A DNA stretch of 64,000 nucleotides from contig NZ_JADKPN010000004.1 of assembly GCF_015352455.1 (NCBI RefSeq), forward strand, positions 62,001 to 126,000, in the 5' to 3' direction. Origin of the DNA: Nocardioides islandensis. Lineage in GTDB: Bacteria; Actinomycetota; Actinomycetes; Propionibacteriales; Nocardioidaceae. The notes beneath the pieces are model-generated. The model was not told where the DNA came from. It ran no database searches and saw only the letters and a program-made list of their open reading frames with translations. Position 1 is the first letter of the stretch; each line of letters starts with the position of its first letter. Positions 18,810 to 29,668 of the stretch are shown piece by piece. Position numbers and translations under genes: made by a program.

Positions 18810-19287
18810 CGGTCTCCTCACGGGCCCCGACGACGGGGGCTCTGACGACTTCTCCGGGGGGCGTCCCCGTGCTTCGTTCGGTGTCGAGCGCGTGTTGCAG
18901 GATCACCACCGCGGCGGCCATGTCGACCACCGCTCGGCGGGCCTGCCCCTTCACCCCCCGGTCGCGCAGCATAGCCTCCGCGGAAATCGTGGTCAGACGC
19001 TCGTCGACGAGCCGCACGGGGACCGGGGCGAGCACGCCGGCGAGCCGGTCGGCCCACGTGCGGGTCCTGACCGCGGCCGGGCCCTCCCCGCCCGACAGCG
19101 ACCGCGGCAGCCCGACGACCACCTCGACCGCCTCCGCCTCGCGCGCCAGCCGGGCGATGCGACGCAGGTCTCCCTTGCCCCGCCGGACCGTCTCCAGCGG
19201 GGTGGCCAGGAAGCCGGTCGGGTCGCTACGGGCGACGCCGATCCGCGCGTCGCCGGGGTCGAGCCCGAGACGGACACCCCACCTCAC
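18802..19287 (-). CDS. ruvX: RuvX/YqgF-family pre-16S rRNA nuclease / putative Holliday junction resolvase
   Basis: This 161-residue RNase H-fold protein of the YqgF family has the first acidic residue in RLGLDPGDARIGVA, a middle VVVGLPRSLSG, the second in RLVDERLTT and the third in VVDMAAAVVILQHAL. Family members process 16S rRNA ends, and some act on junction DNA. It lies between alaS and mltG, the normal actinobacterial order, and its end overlaps mltG. Confidence 0.92.
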   Translation of the reverse strand: MRWGVRLGLDPGDARIGVARSDPTGFLATPLETVRRGKGDLRRIARLAREAEAVEVVVGLPRSLSGGEGPAAVRTRTWADRLAGVLAPVPVRLVDERLTTISAEAMLRDRGVKGQARRAVVDMAAAVVILQHALDTERSTGTPPGEVVRAPVVGAREETDE

Positions 19288-19297
19288 GAGCAGTGCC

Positions 19298-21994
19298 TCA
19301 CCAGCTGGCGCCGGCCTTCACCGCCACCTCGGACCGCACCAGCTCGAGCGCCTCGTCGACACGCGAGGCGTCCGCGCCGCCGCCCTGCGCGACGTCGTCC
19401 TTGCCGCCACCCCGGCCGCCGACGAGCGGGCCGACGGCGCCGACCAGGTCGTTCGCGCTCAGCCCGCGCGAGCGGGCCGCGTCGTTGACAGCCACCACCA
19501 CGGCCACCTTGGTGTCCTCGCCCGAGCCGGTCACGCCGATGACGACCACGACACCCGGACGGTCGCCGGGCAGCCGGCCGCGCACGTCGAGCGCGAGCGT
19601 CCGCACGTCCCCGCCGGACGCGCCGTCGACCCGCTGCGCGACCACCTGGACGCCGTGCACGTCCTGGGCACCCGCCGCCAGCGCACCGGCCGCCGCCAGC
19701 ACCTGGCCGACGCGGTGCTTCTCGATCTCCTTCTCCGCCGCGCGCAGCCGCTCGACGATGTCGTTGACCCGCTCGGGCAGCTCCTCCGGGCGCGCCTTGA
19801 GCGCCTCGGACAGCTGGGAGACCAGCACGTGCTCGCGCGCCAGGAACTGGTACGCGTCGGCGCCCACCAGCGCCTCCACGCGCCGCACACCGGAGCCGAT
19901 CGACGACTCACCGAGCAGCTTGACCACGCCGAGCTGGCCCGAACGGCCCGCGTGCGTCCCGCCGCAGAGCTCGCGCGCCCAGTCCCCGACGGTGATGACG
20001 CGCACCTGGTCGCCGTACTTCTCGCCGAACAGCGCCATGGCGCCGGACTTCACGGCCTCCTCCTGGCTCATCAGCTCGGCGTGCACGCCGAGGTCCGCGA
20101 GCACCAGGTCGTTGACCCGCGCCTCCACGTCGGCCATCACCGACGCGGGCACCGCGCCCGTCGCGGAGAAGTCGAACCGGAACCGGCCGGGCGCGTTCTC
20201 CGAGCCCGCCTGGGTCGCGGTCTCCCCCAGCGCCTCGCGGAACGCCTTGTGCACCATGTGGGTCGCGGTGTGCGCGCGCGAGATCGACTTGCGGCGCTCG
20301 ACGTCGACCTCGGAGTGCGCCTCCAGGCCCGGGGTCACCTCACCGCTGAGGATGCGCCCGCGGTGGACGACGAGTCCCGCGATCGGGGCCTGCACGTCGC
20401 GGACCTCGACCCGAGCGCCGTTCGAGAGCTCGATGACCCCCTGGTCCGCGAGCTGGCCGCCGCCCTCGGCGTAGAACGGCGTCCGGTCGAGCACCAGCTC
20501 GACGTCGTCGCCCTCGCGCACCTCCTCGACCACCTCGCCGCCCCAGAGGAGCCCGCGCACGGAGCCCTCCGAGACCACCTCGCGGTAGCCGGTGAACTCC
20601 ACGGGCCGGCCGAGGTCGTCGGCCACCTTGCGGTACGCCGTCGTGTTGACGTGCGCGCCCTTCTTGCTGGCCGCGTCCGCCTTGGCCCGCTGCCGCTGCT
20701 GGTCCATCAGGTCGCGGAACCCGACCTGGTCGACCTCGAGCCCCTGCTCGGCCGCCATCTCCAGCGTCAGGTCGATCGGGAAGCCGTAGGTGTCGTGCAG
20801 CGCGAACGCCCGGTCGCCGCTGAGCACGTGACCGCCGGACTGCTTCACCTGCGTCGCCGCGAGGTCGAAGATCTGCGTCCCCGCCTTGAGCGTCTGGCGG
20901 AACGCCTCCTCCTCGGCGTACGCGACCTGGGAGATGCGGTCCCAGTCGCGGTGCAGCTCGGTGTAGGTCTCCCCCATCTTGTCGCGGCTGACGGGCAGCA
21001 GCTCGGGCAGGACGCGGTCCTCGGTGCCGAGCAGCCGCATCGACCGGACCGCACGACGCAGCAGCCGGCGCAGGACGTACCCGCGGCCCTCGTTGCCCGG
21101 CGTCACCCCGTCGGCGATCAGCATCAGCGTGCTGCGGACGTGGTCGGTGACGACCCGGAGCCGCACGTCGTCCTCGTGCGACTCGCCGTACCTCTTGCCG
21201 GTCAGCTCCTCGGCCTTCTCGATCACCGGGAAGAGCACGTCGATCTCGTAGTTGTTGTCGACTCCCTGGAGCAGGAACGACACCCGCTCCAGGCCCATCC
21301 CCGTGTCGATGTTCTTCTTCGGCAGCGAGCCGGCGATGTCGAAGTCCTCCTTGGACCGCACCGCGCTCAGCACGTCCTGCATGAAGACGAGGTTCCAGAT
21401 CTCGAGGTACCGGTCCTCGCCCTTCGGCCCGAAGTCGAGGTCCGGACCGTACTCCGGGCCCCGGTCGTAGAGGATCTCCGAGCACGGGCCACCGGGCCCG
21501 GGCACGCCCATGGACCAGTAGTTCTCCTTCCGGCCGAGCCGGATGATCCGGTCGTCGGGGACGCCGGTGACCTTGTTCCAGAGGTACGCCGCCTCCGGGT
21601 CGTCCTCGTAGATGCTCGGGTAGATCCGGCTCTCCTCGAGCCCGAAGCCACCGTCCGCCTGGGACTTGGTGACCAGGTCCCACGCGAGCTCGATCGCGCC
21701 TTCCTTGAAGTAGTCGCCGAAGGAGAAGTTGCCGCACATCTCGAAGAAGGTGTTGTGGCGCGTGGTCTTGCCGACGTCCTCGATGTCGGGGGTGCGCACG
21801 CACTTCTGGATGCTCACGGCACGGTCGTACGGCGGGGTCTCCTGGCCGAGGAAGTACGGCTTGAACGGCACCATCCCCGCGGCCACGAACAGGAGCGTCG
21901 GGTCGTCGAGGATCAACGACGCCGACGGAACGGCGGCGTGCGCGGCCCGCTCGAAGTGAGCCACGAACCTCCGCCGAATCTCCGAGGTGTCCAT
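19298..21994 (-). CDS. alaS: Alanine-tRNA ligase
   Basis: It charges tRNA-Ala and edits Ser/Gly mischarging. The 898-residue length is standard. The class II catalytic core starts with [17 protein letters not shown] and the editing-domain zinc motifs are HTATH and CGGTH. The C-terminal oligomerisation domain includes GGRGGGKDD. The ATG at 21994 overlaps the preceding gene's stop. A very long plus-strand frame lies antisense across this gene and is treated as an artefact of GC bias. Confidence 0.98.
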   Translation of the reverse strand: MDTSEIRRRFVAHFERAAHAAVPSASLILDDPTLLFVAAGMVPFKPYFLGQETPPYDRAVSIQKCVRTPDIEDVGKTTRHNTFFEMCGNFSFGDYFKEGAIELAWDLVTKSQADGGFGLEESRIYPSIYEDDPEAAYLWNKVTGVPDDRIIRLGRKENYWSMGVPGPGGPCSEILYDRGPEYGPDLDFGPKGEDRYLEIWNLVFMQDVLSAVRSKEDFDIAGSLPKKNIDTGMGLERVSFLLQGVDNNYEIDVLFPVIEKAEELTGKRYGESHEDDVRLRVVTDHVRSTLMLIADGVTPGNEGRGYVLRRLLRRAVRSMRLLGTEDRVLPELLPVSRDKMGETYTELHRDWDRISQVAYAEEEAFRQTLKAGTQIFDLAATQVKQSGGHVLSGDRAFALHDTYGFPIDLTLEMAAEQGLEVDQVGFRDLMDQQRQRAKADAASKKGAHVNTTAYRKVADDLGRPVEFTGYREVVSEGSVRGLLWGGEVVEEVREGDDVELVLDRTPFYAEGGGQLADQGVIELSNGARVEVRDVQAPIAGLVVHRGRILSGEVTPGLEAHSEVDVERRKSISRAHTATHMVHKAFREALGETATQAGSENAPGRFRFDFSATGAVPASVMADVEARVNDLVLADLGVHAELMSQEEAVKSGAMALFGEKYGDQVRVITVGDWARELCGGTHAGRSGQLGVVKLLGESSIGSGVRRVEALVGADAYQFLAREHVLVSQLSEALKARPEELPERVNDIVERLRAAEKEIEKHRVGQVLAAAGALAAGAQDVHGVQVVAQRVDGASGGDVRTLALDVRGRLPGDRPGVVVVIGVTGSGEDTKVAVVVAVNDAARSRGLSANDLVGAVGPLVGGRGGGKDDVAQGGGADASRVDEALELVRSEVAVKAGASW

Positions 21995-22275
21995 CAGTCG
22001 GTGCCTTTCCCGTCGATGTTGCGGTCTCGCTGGTCCGCAGGCCCGGTCAGCTCGGGTAGTCCATGAGGCGTGAGGCCGAACCGCTCGCGCAACTCGGTTT
22101 CCTTGTCCGCCTGGGCCTGGGCGACGTCGTCGCGCAGCATCCGGGCGCCGAGGGTGACGGCCTCCCAGCGGTCGCGCAGCCCGTCGGCGGTGAATGCCTC
22201 CTTCAGCCGCCGGGCACGGGTCATCGCGTAGACACCCGCCCCGGCTCCGGCCACGAACCAGAGCCCGCGCCTCAT
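21994..22275 (-). CDS. Small membrane-associated protein of unknown function
   Basis: This 93-residue protein has one N-terminal Gly/Ala-rich hydrophobic segment ([15 protein letters not shown]) followed by basic residues and a soluble helical tail. It starts at the ATG at 22275, overlapping the stop of the upstream gene, and its stop overlaps the alaS start. Such short proteins between alaS and rarA recur in related actinobacteria, but I recognise no function. Confidence 0.75.
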   Translation of the reverse strand: MRRGLWFVAGAGAGVYAMTRARRLKEAFTADGLRDRWEAVTLGARMLRDDVAQAQADKETELRERFGLTPHGLPELTGPADQRDRNIDGKGTD

Positions 22276-22793
22276 GCCGCGCTCTCCTCCTGGCGCACGG
22301 AGCGCACGTCGGCGCGCCGGCGCGCTCGCCACTCGCGGATGGCCTCGCGCTCCTCGGCCTTGCGCTCCTTGCGGGCGCGCTTGACCTCGCGGCGCATCTC
22401 GAACCAGATCCGGTTGCGGTTGGCCGGCGACAGCCCGCGCCGCACGCCGTAGGCGAACGACGCCGCTTTCACCACGGTCTCGCGCAGCACGACGTCCGCG
22501 AACAGCTTGGTCTCCAGGGTCGGCGCCGCGTCGGGCTCGGGGTCGCCGAGCCGCGTGATCACGAACTCCTCGGCCGACGCCACGGGCACCGGCGCTGGAG
22601 GCTCGCTGGTCGAGGAAGGCGCGCTGGTGCCTGTCACGACTTGTCCTGAGGAGCCGAGGGACGAGGCGTCTCGAAGGGGACCACGTGCCTCGATCGCGTC
22701 CAGCCTGGCTGCCACCGTGCGCAGCGCCACGACCAGCGCCGCCACCGCACCGGCGAGCACCAGGCACACCAGGAGGAGGACGGCCGTGATCAT
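22272..22793 (-). CDS. Membrane-anchored basic helical protein of unknown function
   Basis: This 173-residue protein has one N-terminal transmembrane helix ([20 protein letters not shown]), a low-complexity linker (residues 38-70), then a mainly alpha-helical domain ending in Arg/Glu-rich stretches ([16 protein letters not shown]). Residues of about 38-51 are encoded by copy 2 of the dispersed palindromic element. It is cotranslated with the next small gene and probably acts at the membrane. Function is not recognised. Confidence 0.7.
   Translation of the reverse strand: MITAVLLLVCLVLAGAVAALVVALRTVAARLDAIEARGPLRDASSLGSSGQVVTGTSAPSSTSEPPAPVPVASAEEFVITRLGDPEPDAAPTLETKLFADVVLRETVVKAASFAYGVRRGLSPANRNRIWFEMRREVKRARKERKAEEREAIREWRARRRADVRSVRQEESAA
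22642..22678. repeat. Dispersed palindromic element (copy 2)
   Basis: This sequence matches 8556-8592 at about 31 of 37 positions. It lies inside the gene at 22272-22793 and is read in the same frame as copy 1: [10 protein letters not shown] here, GASSPDSSGT there. In both hosts it encodes a flexible Ser/Gly-rich loop. Confidence 0.6.
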
Positions 22794-22804
22794 GGTGACC
22801 GACC

Positions 22805-24199
22805 CTATCGCGGGCCCTCGCCGCGGATCATCCGCCTGATCCGGTCCCAGCGCTGCTTGACCGCGGCCTCGGCGCCGAGCTCGGTGGGCTGGTAGTACCG
22901 GGCGTCGAGGACGACGTCGGGGGCGTACTGCTGCTCGGCGACGCCGAACGGCTCGTCGTGGCTGTACTTGTACGGCGTCGGGGCACCCGAGTTGTGCCCG
23001 AGCTCCTTCGCGCCGGCGTAGTGACCGTCCCGGAGGTGCGGAGGGACGTTACCGATCTTGCCCGCCCGGACGTCGGCGCTCGCGGCGTCGATGGCCGTGA
23101 TGACAGCGTTGGACTTGGGCGCGACGGCCAGGGCAATGGTCGCCTGGGCGAGGTTGAGCCGGGCCTCGGGCATCCCGATCAGCTGCACTGCCTGGGCGGC
23201 CGCCACGGCGGTCGTCAGCGCGGTCGGGTCGGCCAGGCCGATGTCCTCGCTGGCGAGGATCACCAGCCGCCTGGCGATGAACCGCGGGTCCTCGCCAGCC
23301 TCCATCATCCTGGCCAGGTAGTGCAGCGCCGCGTCGGCGTCGGACCCGCGCACGGACTTGATGAACGCCGAGATCACGTCGTAGTGCTGGTCGCCCTGCC
23401 GGTCGTACCTCACCGCGGCCCGGTCCACGGCCGTCTCGGCGGTCGCCAGGTCGATGGTGGCCAGCCCCTTGCTCTTGGCGGCGCCGGCCGACGACTCGAG
23501 GTAGGTGAGCGAGCGGCGTGCGTCGCCGCCGGCGAGCCGCACCAGGTGGTCCAGCGCGTCGTCGTCGATGCCGTAGCCGCCGGCCAGCCCACGCTCGTCG
23601 GCCAGTGCCTGGGTCAGCACCGCGCGCACGTCGTCGTCGGTCAGCGACTCCAGCCGCAGGAGCAGGCTGCGCGAGAGCAGCGGGGAGATGACGGAGAAGA
23701 AGGGGTTCTCGGTGGTGGCGGCGACCAGGGTCACCCAGCGGTTCTCCACGCCGGGGAGGAGCGCGTCCTGCTGGGCCTTGGAGAAGCGGTGCACCTCGTC
23801 GACGAACAGCACGGTCTCGCGGCTGCTGCGCACCAGCTCCGATCGGGCCGCGTCGATCGCGGCACGCACCTCTCGCACGCCGGCGGAGACGGCCGAGACC
23901 TCGACGAAGTGCCGGTCGGTCTGCTGGCTCAGGATCGAGGCGATCGTGGTCTTGCCGGTGCCCGGTGGACCCCACAGCAGCAGCGACATGGGCTGGTCGC
24001 CCTCGATCAGCTGCCGCAGCGGCGACCCCGCGGCGCGCAGCTGCTCCTGGCCGACCAGCTCGTCGAGGGTGCGCGGACGCATCCGGACCGCCAGCGGGGC
24101 GGACGCGTGCGTGTTGCCGGCCAGCGACCCGCCGCCACCAGCACGCGGCGCCGCGCCCAGCGCCGAGGCGTCGAACAGCTCGTCCACGTGCTCAGTCAA
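22805..24199 (-). CDS. rarA: Replication-associated recombination protein A (AAA+ ATPase)
   Basis: RarA (MgsA) is a clamp-loader-like ATPase acting at stalled forks. The 464-residue product has Walker [10 protein letters not shown] at 77-85, a Walker B in [10 protein letters not shown], the sensor-type [10 protein letters not shown] and the family C-terminal domain ([10 protein letters not shown]-like segment). The N-terminal 35 residues are low complexity. It stands upstream of the alaS-ruvX-mltG run as in other actinobacteria. Confidence 0.93.
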   Translation of the reverse strand: MTEHVDELFDASALGAAPRAGGGGSLAGNTHASAPLAVRMRPRTLDELVGQEQLRAAGSPLRQLIEGDQPMSLLLWGPPGTGKTTIASILSQQTDRHFVEVSAVSAGVREVRAAIDAARSELVRSSRETVLFVDEVHRFSKAQQDALLPGVENRWVTLVAATTENPFFSVISPLLSRSLLLRLESLTDDDVRAVLTQALADERGLAGGYGIDDDALDHLVRLAGGDARRSLTYLESSAGAAKSKGLATIDLATAETAVDRAAVRYDRQGDQHYDVISAFIKSVRGSDADAALHYLARMMEAGEDPRFIARRLVILASEDIGLADPTALTTAVAAAQAVQLIGMPEARLNLAQATIALAVAPKSNAVITAIDAASADVRAGKIGNVPPHLRDGHYAGAKELGHNSGAPTPYKYSHDEPFGVAEQQYAPDVVLDARYYQPTELGAEAAVKQRWDRIRRMIRGEGPR

Positions 24200-24254
24200 C
24201 AGTGCTCAGTCAACAGTGCACGTCACCAGCACGCCCCGGACCCGGACGCGGGCG

Positions 24255-25499
24255 TCAGGCCTTCACGAACGACTTGGACTTCAGGTCGTACCACTCGTCG
24301 TCGTACCCCGGGTTGGTGCTGAGGGTGGTGGGTGTCGAGCCGGCGTCGTGGTTGCCCTGGTCGTCGACCCCGAGCAGGCCCGTGGTGACCGGCCGGGGTG
24401 GCGTCTGGTTGAGCTCGGAGGCGAAGTGGCAGGCGACCTTGTGCGACTTGCCGATCTGCAGCAGCGGCGGCTCCTGCTTGGCGCAGATGTCCTGGGCCAG
24501 CCAGCAGCGGGTGCGGAACCGGCAGCCACTCGGCGGGTTGATCGGCGACGGCACGTCACCCTCGAGGCGGATGCGCTCGCGGCGCCCGCCGATGGCCGCC
24601 TGCTTCACGTCCGGCGACGCGGACAGCAGTGCCTGGGTGTACGGGTGGTGGGCGTGGTCGTAGACCGACTCGCGGTCGCCGATCTCCACGATCTTGCCGA
24701 GGTACATGACCGCGATCTCCGGGCAGAAGTGCCGGACGACGGCGAGGTCGTGCGCGATGAACAGGAAGGCGATGTTGAACTCCTGCTGCACGTCGCGCAG
24801 GAGGTTCACCACCTGGGCCTGGATCGACACGTCGAGGGCGGAGACCGGCTCGTCGGCGACCAGCAGCTTCGGCTGCAGGGCGAGCGCCCGGGCGATGCCG
24901 ATGCGCTGGCGCTGTCCGCCGGAGAACTCGTTGGGGTAGCGGTTGTAGTGCTCGGGGTTGAGACCGACCACCTCGAGCAGCTCGCGCACCCGGCCGAGGA
25001 CCTGCTTGTCCGGCACCACGTTGTGGACGCGCAGCGGCGTGCCCACGATCGTGCCGACGGTGTGCCGGGGGTTCAGCGAGCTGTAGGGGTCCTGGAAGAT
25101 CATCTGGACCTCCTTGCGCATCGGCGTCATCGCCTTGTGCGACAAGGTGGCCAGGTCCTTCCCCTGGAACATCATCGAGCCCGCCGTCGGGTCGTAGAGC
25201 CGTGTGATCAGCCGGCCGGTCGTCGACTTGCCGCAGCCGGACTCGCCGACCAGACCCAGGGCGCTGCCCTTGCGGACCTCGAAGGAGACCCCGTCGACCG
25301 CCTGCACGTGGCCGATGGTCCGCCGGACCAGGCCGGACGACTTCACCGGGAAGTACTTCTTCAGGTCGGTCACCGACAAGATCGCCTCGGCGTGGCGGTC
25401 GAACCGCGGCGGGGCGGCCGACTGGTGCTCGGCCGACTCGTACGACTCGGGCGCCTGACCTGCGGCGCTGGAGGCGGGGGCCACTTCGGACTCGGTCAT
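24255..25499 (-). CDS. Peptide ABC transporter ATP-binding protein (DppF/OppF type)
   Basis: This 414-residue ATPase is the second nucleotide-binding subunit of the peptide importer. The Walker A is [12 protein letters not shown], the signature LSGGQ-equivalent is [15 protein letters not shown] and the Walker B is [12 protein letters not shown]. The OPP C-terminal extension carries a four-cysteine cluster including [15 protein letters not shown]. The ATG at 25499 is preferred because it begins 7 bases after the preceding stop; an in-frame ATG at 25529 would overlap it by 23 bases. It is the last gene of the operon. Confidence 0.9.
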   Translation of the reverse strand: MTESEVAPASSAAGQAPESYESAEHQSAAPPRFDRHAEAILSVTDLKKYFPVKSSGLVRRTIGHVQAVDGVSFEVRKGSALGLVGESGCGKSTTGRLITRLYDPTAGSMMFQGKDLATLSHKAMTPMRKEVQMIFQDPYSSLNPRHTVGTIVGTPLRVHNVVPDKQVLGRVRELLEVVGLNPEHYNRYPNEFSGGQRQRIGIARALALQPKLLVADEPVSALDVSIQAQVVNLLRDVQQEFNIAFLFIAHDLAVVRHFCPEIAVMYLGKIVEIGDRESVYDHAHHPYTQALLSASPDVKQAAIGGRRERIRLEGDVPSPINPPSGCRFRTRCWLAQDICAKQEPPLLQIGKSHKVACHFASELNQTPPRPVTTGLLGVDDQGNHDAGSTPTTLSTNPGYDDEWYDLKSKSFVKA

Positions 25500-25506
25500 G
25501 GAGGTT

Positions 25507-26715
25507 CTACCGCTCCTTCGGGAGAGCATCGTCAGAGGGAGAGTCTTCCACCAGCCCGGTCCCGACCTCTGCCGGGAACTCGTCCTTCACGGTCATCTCG
25601 ACCAGGTCGGGCGCGATCTCGGGCAGGATCTCCTGCTCGTAGATCGCCGACGGGTCGGGGAGGTGACACCTCTTCAGGTGCTCATCACCGTGCTCCCCCC
25701 GAGTCAGCTCGGGCAACGTGGTCCGGCACAGGTCGCCGGGGACCTTGCCCGTGTGCGGGCACCGCGGGTGGAACGCGCAGCCGCTCGGCGGCCTCAGCAG
25801 GCTCGGCGGGTTGCCCTGGATCGGGATCAGCCGGGCGTCCGGGTCCGCGGTCACGTCCGGGACGCTGGCGAGCAGGCCCCAGGTGTAGGGCATCTCCGGG
25901 TGGACGAGGATCTCGCGCGTGCGGCCGTACTCGACCGCGCGGCCGCCGTACATCACCATCACGTCATCGGCCATCTCGGCGACGACGCCCAGGTCGTGGG
26001 TGATGATGATGATCGCGGAGTTGAAGTCCTTCTGGAGCTCCTGGAGCAGGTCCAGGATCTGCGCCTGCACCGTGACGTCCAGCGCCGTCGTCGGCTCGTC
26101 GGCGATCAGCAAGGACGGGTCGTTGACCAGCGCCATGGCGATCATCGCGCGCTGCCGCATGCCGCCGGAGAACTGGTGCGGGTAGTCGTCGACACGGGTG
26201 CGGGCCTGCGGGATGCCCACGCGGTCGAGCATCTCGATGGCCTTGGCGCGGGCCTTGGCCTTCGAGACGTCGTGGTGAGCGCGGTAGGCCTCGGAGATCT
26301 GCGCACCCACCTTGTAGAAGGGGTGCAGCGCGGTCAGCGGGTCCTGGAAGATCATCGCAACCTCGCGGCCGCGGATCCGGCGCATCCGGTCGTTCGAGAG
26401 GCCGAGCACCTCGGTGCCGCCCACCCGGATCGAGCCGGACATCTGCGTGCGCTTGGCGTCGTGCAGGCCCATCACGGCCAGGCTGGAGACGCTCTTGCCG
26501 GAGCCGGACTCGCCCACGATGCCGAGCGTGCTGCCCTGCTCGATGCTGTAGCTCAGGCCCGAGACCGCCTGGACGAGACCGTCGGCCGTAGGGAACCGGA
26601 CGGTGAGGTCCTCCACGACCAGAAACGGTTCTCCGCTGTCGCCGGCCTGGCGACTCGTCGGCTCGGTGAGGTGACCGGCGCCCTGGTCGGAGGCCGGTCC
26701 GTTGGTCTGGGTCAT
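25507..26715 (-). CDS. Peptide ABC transporter ATP-binding protein (DppD/OppD type)
   Basis: This roughly 402-residue ATPase is the first nucleotide-binding subunit. Walker [12 protein letters not shown], the signature [15 protein letters not shown] and Walker [13 protein letters not shown] are intact, followed by the peptide-transporter C-terminal domain with [10 protein letters not shown]. The ATG at 26715 overlaps the permease stop. The acidic tail beyond residue 350 is longer than in many homologues. Confidence 0.92.
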   Translation of the reverse strand: MTQTNGPASDQGAGHLTEPTSRQAGDSGEPFLVVEDLTVRFPTADGLVQAVSGLSYSIEQGSTLGIVGESGSGKSVSSLAVMGLHDAKRTQMSGSIRVGGTEVLGLSNDRMRRIRGREVAMIFQDPLTALHPFYKVGAQISEAYRAHHDVSKAKARAKAIEMLDRVGIPQARTRVDDYPHQFSGGMRQRAMIAMALVNDPSLLIADEPTTALDVTVQAQILDLLQELQKDFNSAIIIITHDLGVVAEMADDVMVMYGGRAVEYGRTREILVHPEMPYTWGLLASVPDVTADPDARLIPIQGNPPSLLRPPSGCAFHPRCPHTGKVPGDLCRTTLPELTRGEHGDEHLKRCHLPDPSAIYEQEILPEIAPDLVEMTVKDEFPAEVGTGLVEDSPSDDALPKER

Positions 26716-27707
26716 GTCAGCCGCACCCTGGGGTCGATGACGCTGTAGAGGATGTCCACAACGATGTTCGCGAGGACGATCGCCGCGGCGCCCATCATCA
26801 CGGTCGCCGAGATGATCGGCAAGTCGGTCCGGGTCACCGCGTCGAGGCCGGCCAGGCCCAGACCCTGGATGCCGAAGATCTTCTCGGTGAAGATCGTGCC
26901 GGCCAGCAGGTAGGCGAAGTCGAGGCCGAAGATGGTGACCACCGGGACGATCGCGGCTCGCAACGCGTGCCGCCGGACGATGATTCGTTCCGCCAGGCCC
27001 TTGGCCCGCGCCGTGCGCACGTAGTCCTCGTTGAGGGCGTCGACCATGGCGCCGCGGCTGAACCGGGCGTACTGGGTGGAGTAGGAGATGCCGATCATCA
27101 CCCACGGCAGCAGCATGCCGCCGATGAACTTCATCGGCCCCTCGTCCAGCGGGTTGAAGTAGCCGGTCTGCGGGAAGATGGACAGGCTCTGGACCAGGTA
27201 GAGGTAGGCCAGCAGGGCGAGCAGGTAGTAGGGGATGGCGTTGATGAACAGGCTCGTGCTCACGATGGCCTTGTCGGCGGTGGTGCCACGTCTTCGCGCC
27301 GCGAAGATGCCGCTGAACAATCCGATCGTGAGGAAGCAGATCGCGCCGCCGATGGCGACGGAGAAGGTGGCCGGCACCCGTTTCCACAGGTAGTCGAAGA
27401 CGTTCACGCGGTACTTGAACGAGACGCCCATGCAGGGCCAGTCGCAGTCGATGGAGATCCCACCGGACGCGATGTGCCGGCCGTGGACGTAGCCGCTCAT
27501 GTACTCGGCGTACTGCTTCGGGGCGGGTTGGTCCAGGCCCAGGTTGTGGCGGAGGTTGTCGAGTCGCTGCGGGGTGCACCGCGACTCGGGGCAGTAGGCC
27601 AGTGCCGGGTCGTTCGGCCCGTAGAAGAAGATCGCAAAGACCACCATCGACACCGCGATGATGACCAGCAGACCTGCGATGAGTCGGCGAACGATGTATC
27701 CGAACAT
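26712..27707 (-). CDS. Peptide ABC transporter permease (DppB/OppB type)
   Basis: This 331-residue inner-membrane permease starts with the usual N-terminal helix (YIVRRLIAGLLVIIAVSMVVF), a large extracytoplasmic loop, and five further helices. The EAA loop that contacts the ATPases is in EDYVRTARAKGL. The gene starts 148 bases after dppA and overlaps the ATPase gene. A strong hairpin lies in the gap from dppA. Confidence 0.93.
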   Translation of the reverse strand: MFGYIVRRLIAGLLVIIAVSMVVFAIFFYGPNDPALAYCPESRCTPQRLDNLRHNLGLDQPAPKQYAEYMSGYVHGRHIASGGISIDCDWPCMGVSFKYRVNVFDYLWKRVPATFSVAIGGAICFLTIGLFSGIFAARRRGTTADKAIVSTSLFINAIPYYLLALLAYLYLVQSLSIFPQTGYFNPLDEGPMKFIGGMLLPWVMIGISYSTQYARFSRGAMVDALNEDYVRTARAKGLAERIIVRRHALRAAIVPVVTIFGLDFAYLLAGTIFTEKIFGIQGLGLAGLDAVTRTDLPIISATVMMGAAAIVLANIVVDILYSVIDPRVRLT

Positions 27708-27785
27708 CTGGCGCTAGCTCCTGTCTGGTTCGGTCGGAGTTCCCATCGGGCGGGCCGTCCCGGACCGGGTGGCCACTCGAGGAGA

Positions 27786-27823
27786 GGCCGTCCGGGCCGA
27801 CGTGGAAGTCGGCCCGGACGGCC
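27786..27823 (-). terminator. Long perfect hairpin between substrate-binding and permease genes
   Basis: A 16-bp perfect stem, GGCCGTCCGGGCCGAC at 27786-27801 and its complement at 27808-27823, encloses a 6-base loop. There is no downstream U tract. Such hairpins after the binding-protein gene usually stabilise the upstream mRNA or attenuate readthrough, giving more binding protein than permease. Confidence 0.7.
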
Positions 27824-27855
27824 CTGGTTCAGCTCGAGGTCATCTCGTCAGTCAA

Positions 27856-29610
27856 TCACTGAGTGGTGTACATGATCGAGAAGGTCGGCATGCCACGAAC
27901 GTTGTCGTTGTAGAAGCCGCCGATCTTGGACCCACGGATGATCGCGGTACCGGAGTAACCGGTGACCACGGCCGGGTAGTAGGTCTCCTCGATGAACTTG
28001 TCGAACTCGCCCCACGCAGCCGGGACCTGGTCGGAAGGCAGCGACAGGATCTCCTTCTGCTTGGCGTCCGCGTCCTTCTCGACGAACATGGCCGGGTTCG
28101 GCATGCCCTCGAGGTCGGCCAGAGCGCCGTCCCACTGGGCCGGGAACCACGAACCACCGGACGGCCAGTCCGAGCACCAGCCGCTGGAGCGGACGTTGAT
28201 CGGGCTGTCGGGGTCGGTGCGCGCGTCGCGGATCTTGTCCGTGGTCGACGCGATCGGGGTCGCCTTGAAGCCGGCGGCCTCGAAGCCCTTCACGAGCTGG
28301 TCCTTCGCGGCCACCGACAGCGGGTCGTCGGTCGCGTAGAGGAACTTCAGCTCGTAACCCATGGCGTTGGCCTGCGTGAGCAGCTCCTTGGCCTTCTCCG
28401 GGTCGGTGTTCTGACCCTTGATGCCCAGCACGTCGTACTCGACACGACCAGCGGTGCCCGGAGGCAGGATGCTGGTACCGGGGACGCGGGTCAGACCCAC
28501 GATCTCGCCACCGGCCTTCCAGACGTCGACGTACGGGTAGGCGTAACCAATCGCCTTGCGCACGTTGATGTCGGTGATCTTGCGCATGTCGAGGTACCAC
28601 ATGTACGTGCACGGCGAGGTGCCCGTCACGAGGCGCTCGGGACCGTCGGCCGAGATCTTCTTGTAGGTCGGCGGCGTGATGTTGTCGTAGGTGACCGTCG
28701 TCTGGGCGTCACCGGTGTCGCTGAGGATGGTGTTCTCGGTCTTCGCCGTGTCCTCACCGAAGTGGAACACCCACTTGTCGACGGCCTGGATGCGGCCCGG
28801 GTCCGTGTTGGGGTCCCAGTTGGGGTTCTTGACCAGGGTCAGCGAGGTGCCGGGCTTGTAGTCCTCGAACATGTACGGACCGGTCGCCAGCGGGTGGTTG
28901 CCGTACTCCTCCTTGGTGTCCTTCGCCTGCGGGATGCCGGTGAAGACGGGGAAGGAGGCGTAGTAGTCCATCTCGGGGAACGGCTGCGACATGTGGATGG
29001 TGATGCTGTTGCCGTCGACCGTCACACCCTTGTAGGGCGTCTTGTCCTTGAAGGGACCCTTGTACGTGTCGCCGTCCTGGAAGAACTGCAGCTGGTACGT
29101 CGGGCCGTCCGGGAGCTCCTCGATCGCGAACGAACGGGCGACCGCGTAGGCGACGTCCTCGGCCTTGACGTCGGTGCCGTCCTCGTACTTGAGGCCGTCA
29201 CGCAGCGTGAAGGTCCACTCGGTGTTGTCCTCGTTGGGCGTGCCGAGGTCGGTCGCCATGTCGGGGATCAGCACCATGTCGTTGGTGTCGGGGTCGTAGA
29301 CGTACTGCGTCAGCGCCCGGGTCACCAGGTTCATGATCTCGGTGGAGTCGGTGTAGTAGGCACGCGTGGGGTCGAGAGTCGCGGGGACGTTCACCGTGTC
29401 GACGGTGATGGTGCCACCCTCGGCTGCGTCGTCCGGCACGGCCATCGGCGCCTTTGCGTCCGGGTTCTTGCCCGCACCCGCACCGCCACCGGCCTCCTGG
29501 GTCGGCACAACGGTGTCGTTCCCGCCGCTGTCGTTGGAACCGCCGCACGCGGCAAGCGCGAGCAGGGATGCGGTCGCCAGAACGGCCACCGCGGATTTCT
29601 TGAGTCGCAT
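27856..29610 (-). CDS. Peptide ABC transporter substrate-binding lipoprotein
   Basis: This 584-residue SBP family 5 protein captures peptides outside the membrane. The start at 29610 gives a lipoprotein signal (MRLKKSAVAVLATASLLALAACGG region) with lipobox LAAC and a GGTGGG-type ribosome-binding site. A Gly/Ala/Pro linker follows. FTLRDGLKYEDGTDVKAEDV is a typical family block. The gene is second in the operon, after the dppC-type permease. Ligand range is not inferable. Confidence 0.93.
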   Translation of the reverse strand: MRLKKSAVAVLATASLLALAACGGSNDSGGNDTVVPTQEAGGGAGAGKNPDAKAPMAVPDDAAEGGTITVDTVNVPATLDPTRAYYTDSTEIMNLVTRALTQYVYDPDTNDMVLIPDMATDLGTPNEDNTEWTFTLRDGLKYEDGTDVKAEDVAYAVARSFAIEELPDGPTYQLQFFQDGDTYKGPFKDKTPYKGVTVDGNSITIHMSQPFPEMDYYASFPVFTGIPQAKDTKEEYGNHPLATGPYMFEDYKPGTSLTLVKNPNWDPNTDPGRIQAVDKWVFHFGEDTAKTENTILSDTGDAQTTVTYDNITPPTYKKISADGPERLVTGTSPCTYMWYLDMRKITDINVRKAIGYAYPYVDVWKAGGEIVGLTRVPGTSILPPGTAGRVEYDVLGIKGQNTDPEKAKELLTQANAMGYELKFLYATDDPLSVAAKDQLVKGFEAAGFKATPIASTTDKIRDARTDPDSPINVRSSGWCSDWPSGGSWFPAQWDGALADLEGMPNPAMFVEKDADAKQKEILSLPSDQVPAAWGEFDKFIEETYYPAVVTGYSGTAIIRGSKIGGFYNDNVRGMPTFSIMYTTQ

Positions 29611-29668
29611 CAGGGTGTTCCCCACCTTTCTAGGGCTGATCGATGATGCCTCTCGGTCGGTGTCAGTC

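Noticed and set aside
18869-22066. An open frame of over 1000 codons on the plus strand across alaS and ruvX
   Set aside because: It is antisense to two clear genes, is rich in repeated Arg/His/Gly/Leu/Val/Asp as expected from the third-position GC of the opposite strand, and shows no recognisable domain.
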